64,000 nucleotides of DNA. It comes from Brevibacillus brevis (GTDB lineage: Bacteria; Bacillota; Bacilli; Brevibacillales; Brevibacillaceae). The translations under genes and the position numbers were made by a program. A model generated the notes under the pieces. That model did not search any database, was not told the origin of the DNA, and saw only the letters and a program-made list of their open reading frames with translations. Below, piece by piece: positions 60,096 to 64,000 of the stretch. The first letter of the stretch is position 1. Each line of letters starts with the position of its first letter. The stretch lies in contig NZ_LR134338.1 in NCBI RefSeq assembly GCF_900637055.1, forward strand, positions 6,039,501 to 6,103,500. The letters run 5' to 3'.

Positions 60096-61628
60096 TTACC
60101 CTCCTATTCCCGTTACGATAGGTACGATCGTTTTCAGCGCCTGCTGCATCGGATTCCCCAGAACTGCCGGATAAACCCCGATGAGAATAATACATCCCAA
60201 TAGGACTACCATCGGAATGACCTCCATCGGCTGTGCATCAGCAAGTCCTGTACATCTACCTGGAGTAGGGCCAAAAGTCGTTTTCAAGATCGCTCTGAGT
60301 AAATAAACCGCGGTGAGGACAATCCCGATCGCTCCCACTGCTGCCATTACTGGCAAACGACCAAACAGACCGAGGAAGGCAAAGAACTCACTAATGAATC
60401 CGGACATGCCCGGAAGTCCGAGTGAAGCCATCCCGCCTGCCAAGAACACGCCGCTGACAAACGGCATGGACTTAGCTAAACCGCCCAAATCGTCGAGCAT
60501 CGATGTCTGCGTCCGATCCCAAATGACACCGATCAAGAAGAAGAGCAGTGCTGAGATAAAGCCGTGGGATACCACCTGGAACATCGCTCCCTGAAACCCG
60601 ATCGTGTTCATTGATGCGAAACCGAGCAAGACGATACCCATATGGCTGATACTGGAGTAAGCCAGCACCATTTTTAAATCCTTTTGTACGAAAGCCAGCA
60701 CAGCTCCATACAAAATGTTGATAATCCCCAAAACCGCCATCCACGTAGAGAAATCATAGGCCTGCTCTGGGAAAAAGCCGATTCCCATCCGCAAAAGACC
60801 GTATGCCCCCATCTTCAGCAAAATACCGGAGTGAATCATGACGATAGAAGGTGGAGCCTGTACGTGAACGCGCAGCATCCATGTGTGAAACGGAAATACT
60901 GGCAGCTTGATCGCAAAAGCGATAAATAGCGCTAGGAAGATGCCAAAACGCATTTCCGGCGTAAGAATTTCGGTTATCGGATGCCCTGGTGTCGCCAGGA
61001 TCGCCGTGATTTCATCCATATTGAGCGTCCGCATGATGACAAAGATCACGATGAAAGCCAGCAGCATGATCCCTGAACCGATTCCGTTATACAAAAGGAA
61101 TTTGTTCGCTGCTTGTTCGCGCTCCCCATAACCCCAAATTCCGATAAGGAAGTACATCGGTACGAGTGTCAGCTCGAAGAAAATGAAGAACAGAAACAGA
61201 TTGTCTGCAGCAAAGACTCCCAGCATGCCGATCAATAGCAGGTGAAACAGGATAAAATACTCCTTCTGCCTCTTCTTGATCTGCCACGAAGCAATTGCTG
61301 CGAGAGTACCGATAATCGCCGTCAGCAAAATCAATGGCATCGAAATACCATCTACGCCAAGTTCATAGTTGATCTCAAAAGCAAAAACCGTGCCTGCCTG
61401 AGCCATTCCAATCGGAATCGAAATCCAACTGTGCTTTTCTACGAACTGTAGATTCGCTGTCTCGTAATCAAACATGCCGAACATCCAACCTGCCAAGATA
61501 AGTGCCGGCAACGTTCCAAAAATCCCGACCTGCTTGATCACACCAGCATGTCGACTGGGGATAAAAGCCATGACGAGAATCGCCAGCAGCGGAGAGAACA
61601 CCAGTGATGACAAAAGGATATTACCCAA
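60096..61628 (-). CDS. nuoM: NADH-quinone oxidoreductase subunit M
   Basis: A 510-residue antiporter-like complex I membrane subunit. Motifs FFIFFELTLVPMYFLIGIWG (conserved Glu), FAIKLPVFPFHTWMLRVHVQ (Lys) and MVLAYSSISHMGIVLLGF are typical. The TTG at 61628 is taken as start because GGGGAGG lies seven bases upstream; a GTG three codons earlier directly touches that ribosome site. The start overlaps the nuoL stop by 8 nt, so the genes are coupled. Confidence 0.95.
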   Translation of the reverse strand: MGNILLSSLVFSPLLAILVMAFIPSRHAGVIKQVGIFGTLPALILAGWMFGMFDYETANLQFVEKHSWISIPIGMAQAGTVFAFEINYELGVDGISMPLILLTAIIGTLAAIASWQIKKRQKEYFILFHLLLIGMLGVFAADNLFLFFIFFELTLVPMYFLIGIWGYGEREQAANKFLLYNGIGSGIMLLAFIVIFVIMRTLNMDEITAILATPGHPITEILTPEMRFGIFLALFIAFAIKLPVFPFHTWMLRVHVQAPPSIVMIHSGILLKMGAYGLLRMGIGFFPEQAYDFSTWMAVLGIINILYGAVLAFVQKDLKMVLAYSSISHMGIVLLGFASMNTIGFQGAMFQVVSHGFISALLFFLIGVIWDRTQTSMLDDLGGLAKSMPFVSGVFLAGGMASLGLPGMSGFISEFFAFLGLFGRLPVMAAVGAIGIVLTAVYLLRAILKTTFGPTPGRCTGLADAQPMEVIPMVVLLGCIILIGVYPAVLGNPMQQALKTIVPIVTGIGG

Positions 61629-63534
61629 AGAGTCCACCTCCCCTAGCCGTCAAACTGATGGCGATGATCAAGAGTAACAGACCGAATATGACCATTGCCC
61701 CATAGGACTGAATCTGCCCACTTTGTACTCTTGCGTGCAAAGATCCAATTCCTTGGGTGATTTTTGCTGTCAATCCAACCAAACCATCCACAATATACTT
61801 ATCAAATACATCTAGGACAAATCCAAGCCAGCCTAATGGACGAACAATGACGTTGTGATACAGCTCATCGATGTAGTACTTCTTGTATGAGAGCTGATAG
61901 AGCCACGGCATTGCTTCTGGAATCGTGTCCGAGGAGATTGATTTCTTGCCGTACATCAGGTAAGCCAGCACAACTCCGAGAATAGAGATCAACAGTGCCA
62001 CAATCTGCAACCACGCTGCCGCGTGCTCACTGCCTTCCCCAAAAATGCTCGTGATTGCCGTCCCTGTGTTCGTTGACAACAACCAATCAGAGAGTAATGG
62101 CGCGTACGGTGTATTCACAAAGCCTGCGACAACCGCAAGCAATGCCAAGACCAAGAGCGGTCCTGTCATGACTCTTGGAGATTCGTGCGCTTCGTGCTTG
62201 CCACGTGCCTTCCCTGCGAATGTCAGGAAGAACAGACGGAACATATAGAATGCGGTAAAGAATGCTGCTAAGAGCGCGATGAACAGCAAATCGTAGCGAT
62301 GTGCTCCGTAAACAGCCCCCAGGATCGCTTCTTTCGACCAGAAACCAGCAAACGGAAAGATCCCTGCAATCGCCAAGCAACCGATCAAGAAAGTCAAAGC
62401 GGTGATCGGCATCTTTTTCCACAAGCCACCCATTTCAAATACATCCTGCGTATGTACCGCATGAATGACACTACCTGCTCCAAGGAAGAGCAGTGCTTTA
62501 AAAAAGGCGTGCGTCATCAAATGGAAGGAACCCGCTACATAACCAGCAGCACCAGCTACACCCAATGCCAGCATCATGTACCCGAGCTGACTGACTGTGG
62601 AATAAGCCAAGACACGCTTGATATCCCGTTGGGTCAGGCCGATCGAAGCTGCAAATATGGCGGTGAATCCTCCTACATACGCCACCACTGTCAAAGCCGT
62701 ATCGGATGCGATAAACAGCGGATAGGTAGCAGCGACCAAATAAACACCAGCCGCGACCATCGTTGCCGCGTGAATTAATGCAGACACAGGTGTTGGACCT
62801 TCCATAGCATCAGGCAACCACGTATGAAGCGGAAATTGACCTGATTTTCCCATGGCCCCAACGAAAATGAGGATTGCCGCGAGCGTAATCATCCACGGTT
62901 CCAGTCGTCCGAGTGCGATACTCTCAAAAATCGCACTGTACTCGAAACTTCCGGTCCACCAGAACAACAGACATATCCCGATGAACAGACCAAGGTCACC
63001 GATGCGCGTAACGATAAAAGCCTTTTTGGCTGCTGCTTTTGCCTCTTTCTTGAAGTAGTAGTAGCCAACGAGCAGGAAGGAGCATACCCCGACCAGCTCC
63101 CAGAAAATATATACTTGCAACAAATTTGGCGAGATGACTAATCCCAGCATGGAGAACGTGAACAGCGCCAGGTATTGATAGAACACCGGAAAGCGTTCAT
63201 CCCCATGCATGTAGCCCTTGGAATAGATTTGGACCAACAGACTGACCAATGTCACAATGACGAGCATCATGGCATTCAGCGGATTCACTTCGAATCCCAT
63301 GTTGATCACGATATCGCCAATATGCAGCCAATCTATCACATAATTGTAATCGGTTCCCCCACCCTGGAATCTCTCCCAGAAGATGAGCACTGCGATTCCA
63401 AAAGAAACAGCCGTCAGGGTAATGCCCACTATGGCCGCTCCTTCTTTCAATTGGCGACCAAATGAGACGATCACGATGAAAGCAAGAAGCGGAAACAGAG
63501 GGATCAGCCAGGCATAGTGCATTAGAGTATCCAT
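61621..63534 (-). CDS. nuoL: NADH-quinone oxidoreductase subunit L
   Basis: A 637-residue antiporter-like subunit with the long lateral helix at its C-terminus. FWELVGVCSFLLVGYYYFKK contains the conserved Glu, KSGQFPLHTWLPDAMEGPTP the Lys, and RVLAYSTVSQLGYMMLALGV the broken helix. Length and order nuoK-L-M-N are normal. AAGGAGGACAAAG precedes the ATG. Confidence 0.97.
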   Translation of the reverse strand: MDTLMHYAWLIPLFPLLAFIVIVSFGRQLKEGAAIVGITLTAVSFGIAVLIFWERFQGGGTDYNYVIDWLHIGDIVINMGFEVNPLNAMMLVIVTLVSLLVQIYSKGYMHGDERFPVFYQYLALFTFSMLGLVISPNLLQVYIFWELVGVCSFLLVGYYYFKKEAKAAAKKAFIVTRIGDLGLFIGICLLFWWTGSFEYSAIFESIALGRLEPWMITLAAILIFVGAMGKSGQFPLHTWLPDAMEGPTPVSALIHAATMVAAGVYLVAATYPLFIASDTALTVVAYVGGFTAIFAASIGLTQRDIKRVLAYSTVSQLGYMMLALGVAGAAGYVAGSFHLMTHAFFKALLFLGAGSVIHAVHTQDVFEMGGLWKKMPITALTFLIGCLAIAGIFPFAGFWSKEAILGAVYGAHRYDLLFIALLAAFFTAFYMFRLFFLTFAGKARGKHEAHESPRVMTGPLLVLALLAVVAGFVNTPYAPLLSDWLLSTNTGTAITSIFGEGSEHAAAWLQIVALLISILGVVLAYLMYGKKSISSDTIPEAMPWLYQLSYKKYYIDELYHNVIVRPLGWLGFVLDVFDKYIVDGLVGLTAKITQGIGSLHARVQSGQIQSYGAMVIFGLLLLIIAISLTARGGGLFG

Positions 63535-63561
63535 CTTTGTCCTCCTTTTCAGGTTTCCCTC

Positions 63562-63873
63562 TTATCGTTTCATTTGGTCCATTTCATCTACGTTCACGGT
63601 CTCCTTGTTGCGGTATAGCGCAATCAGAATCGCTAACCCTACGGCAACCTCGGCAGCTGCAACCGTCATCGTGAACAAGGTGAAGATTTGTCCCGTCACG
63701 GATGGATACAGTCCGAATTTGGAAAAGGCGACCAGGTTAATATTTACAGCATTCAGCATCAGCTCGATTGATAACAGGACGACGACTGCATTTCGCTTCG
63801 TCAATGCGCCGTACAAGCCTACACAAAAGAGAATCAGCGCGACCATTAAGTAGGAGGAAATGCTTACAGTCAT
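63562..63873 (-). CDS. nuoK: NADH-quinone oxidoreductase subunit K
   Basis: A 103-residue three-helix complex I subunit. The conserved Glu residues lie in LLSIELMLNAVNINLVAF and TVAAAEVAVGLAILIALYRN. Its ATG overlaps the nuoJ stop (ATGA). Confidence 0.97.
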   Translation of the reverse strand: MTVSISSYLMVALILFCVGLYGALTKRNAVVVLLSIELMLNAVNINLVAFSKFGLYPSVTGQIFTLFTMTVAAAEVAVGLAILIALYRNKETVNVDEMDQMKR

Positions 63874-64000
63874 TCGTTATCCCCCTCCTTTTTCGCCATG
63901 ACGATCGCACCGACCAACGCGACCAACAACAAAACAGACAATAGCTCAAATGGTATGACGAATTTGGTGAATACTTCGATACCGATTTCTTTTGCATTGT
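63870..64000 (-). CDS. nuoJ: NADH-quinone oxidoreductase subunit J, C-terminal end (cut by window edge)
   Basis: The last 42 residues, NAKEIGIEVFTKFVIPFELL then SVLLLVALVGAIVMAKKE, end in the normal NuoJ helix and tail. The stop TGA overlaps the nuoK start. The rest of the gene lies beyond the window. Confidence 0.9.
   Translation of the reverse strand, partial: NAKEIGIEVFTKFVIPFELLSVLLLVALVGAIVMAKKEGDNE

Noticed and set aside
63737..63997. An 86-codon minus-strand frame overlapping nuoK and nuoJ
   Set aside because: It is out of frame with both real genes; the correct nuoJ end reads through a different frame to a stop overlapping the nuoK start.

Overview
The window looks like the chromosome of a Gram-positive, endospore-forming, flagellated bacterium, very probably a Brevibacillus close to B. 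brevis. It carries sporulation genes (spoIIID, spoIIQ, spoIID), a Bacillus-type mbl-flhO-flhP block, and an S-layer operon whose first protein closely resembles the middle wall protein (MWP) of B. brevis 47 as I remember it. The MWP gene shows the dual translation starts known from that cwp operon. Species identity is inference from recalled sequences; no search was run. Only one gene is on the plus strand (a yigZ-family gene at 41.7 kb).

Layout, left to right (transcription mostly right to left). 0-0.8 kb: start of metK behind a SAM-I riboswitch. 0.8-6.6 kb: a secreted subtilase with SLH anchors, then three tandem SLAP-domain proteins (S-layer assembly protein type). 7.0-33.8 kb: a large, visibly AT-rich surface-glycan locus in two transcription units. 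It has an initiating sugar-phosphate transferase, three GT4-type glycosyltransferases, an apparent complete pathway to a UDP-diacetamido-mannuronic acid (WbpA/B/E/D/I-like), two asparagine-synthase-type amidotransferases, an exported beta-propeller protein and an exported transglutaminase-like protein, a Wzm/Wzt-type exporter, a methyltransferase with a C-terminal coiled coil, and a WaaL/Wzy-family ligase with TPRs next to a TPR lipoprotein. 34.1-39.8 kb: S-layer operon MWP then an OWP-like protein, behind a long multi-promoter leader. 40.2-46.9 kb: a TolC-family protein, yigZ, and a 1501-residue SLH protein. 47.1-58.5 kb: conserved envelope, division and sporulation genes (tagO, tagA, fabZ, pgsA, epuA-like, flhP, flhO, mbl, spoIIID, spoIIQ, spoIID, murA, ywmB, ywzB). 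58.5-64 kb: the end of a nuo operon (nuoJ partial, K, L, M, N).

How it may fit together (inference): the left 40 kb reads as one S-layer biogenesis region, with S-layer proteins, candidate secretion helpers (SLAP), a processing-type protease, and a glycan assembled on lipid carrier, methyl-capped, exported by the ABC transporter and attached by the ligase. The best new observations are: (1) the methyltransferase and the exporter ATPase share a homologous beta-rich module, suggesting both read the same glycan end; (2) the beta-propeller and transglutaminase-like proteins lying between the two amidotransferase genes share a C-terminal domain ending in GQxRLLxRN; (3) a promoter and intrinsic terminator just downstream of the S-layer operon bracket an unannotated RNA of about 150 nt that is either a small RNA or an attenuated leader of the ligase operon; (4) a second, plus-strand small RNA candidate near 6.9 kb. 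No CRISPR arrays, insertion sequences, tRNA or rRNA genes were recognised.
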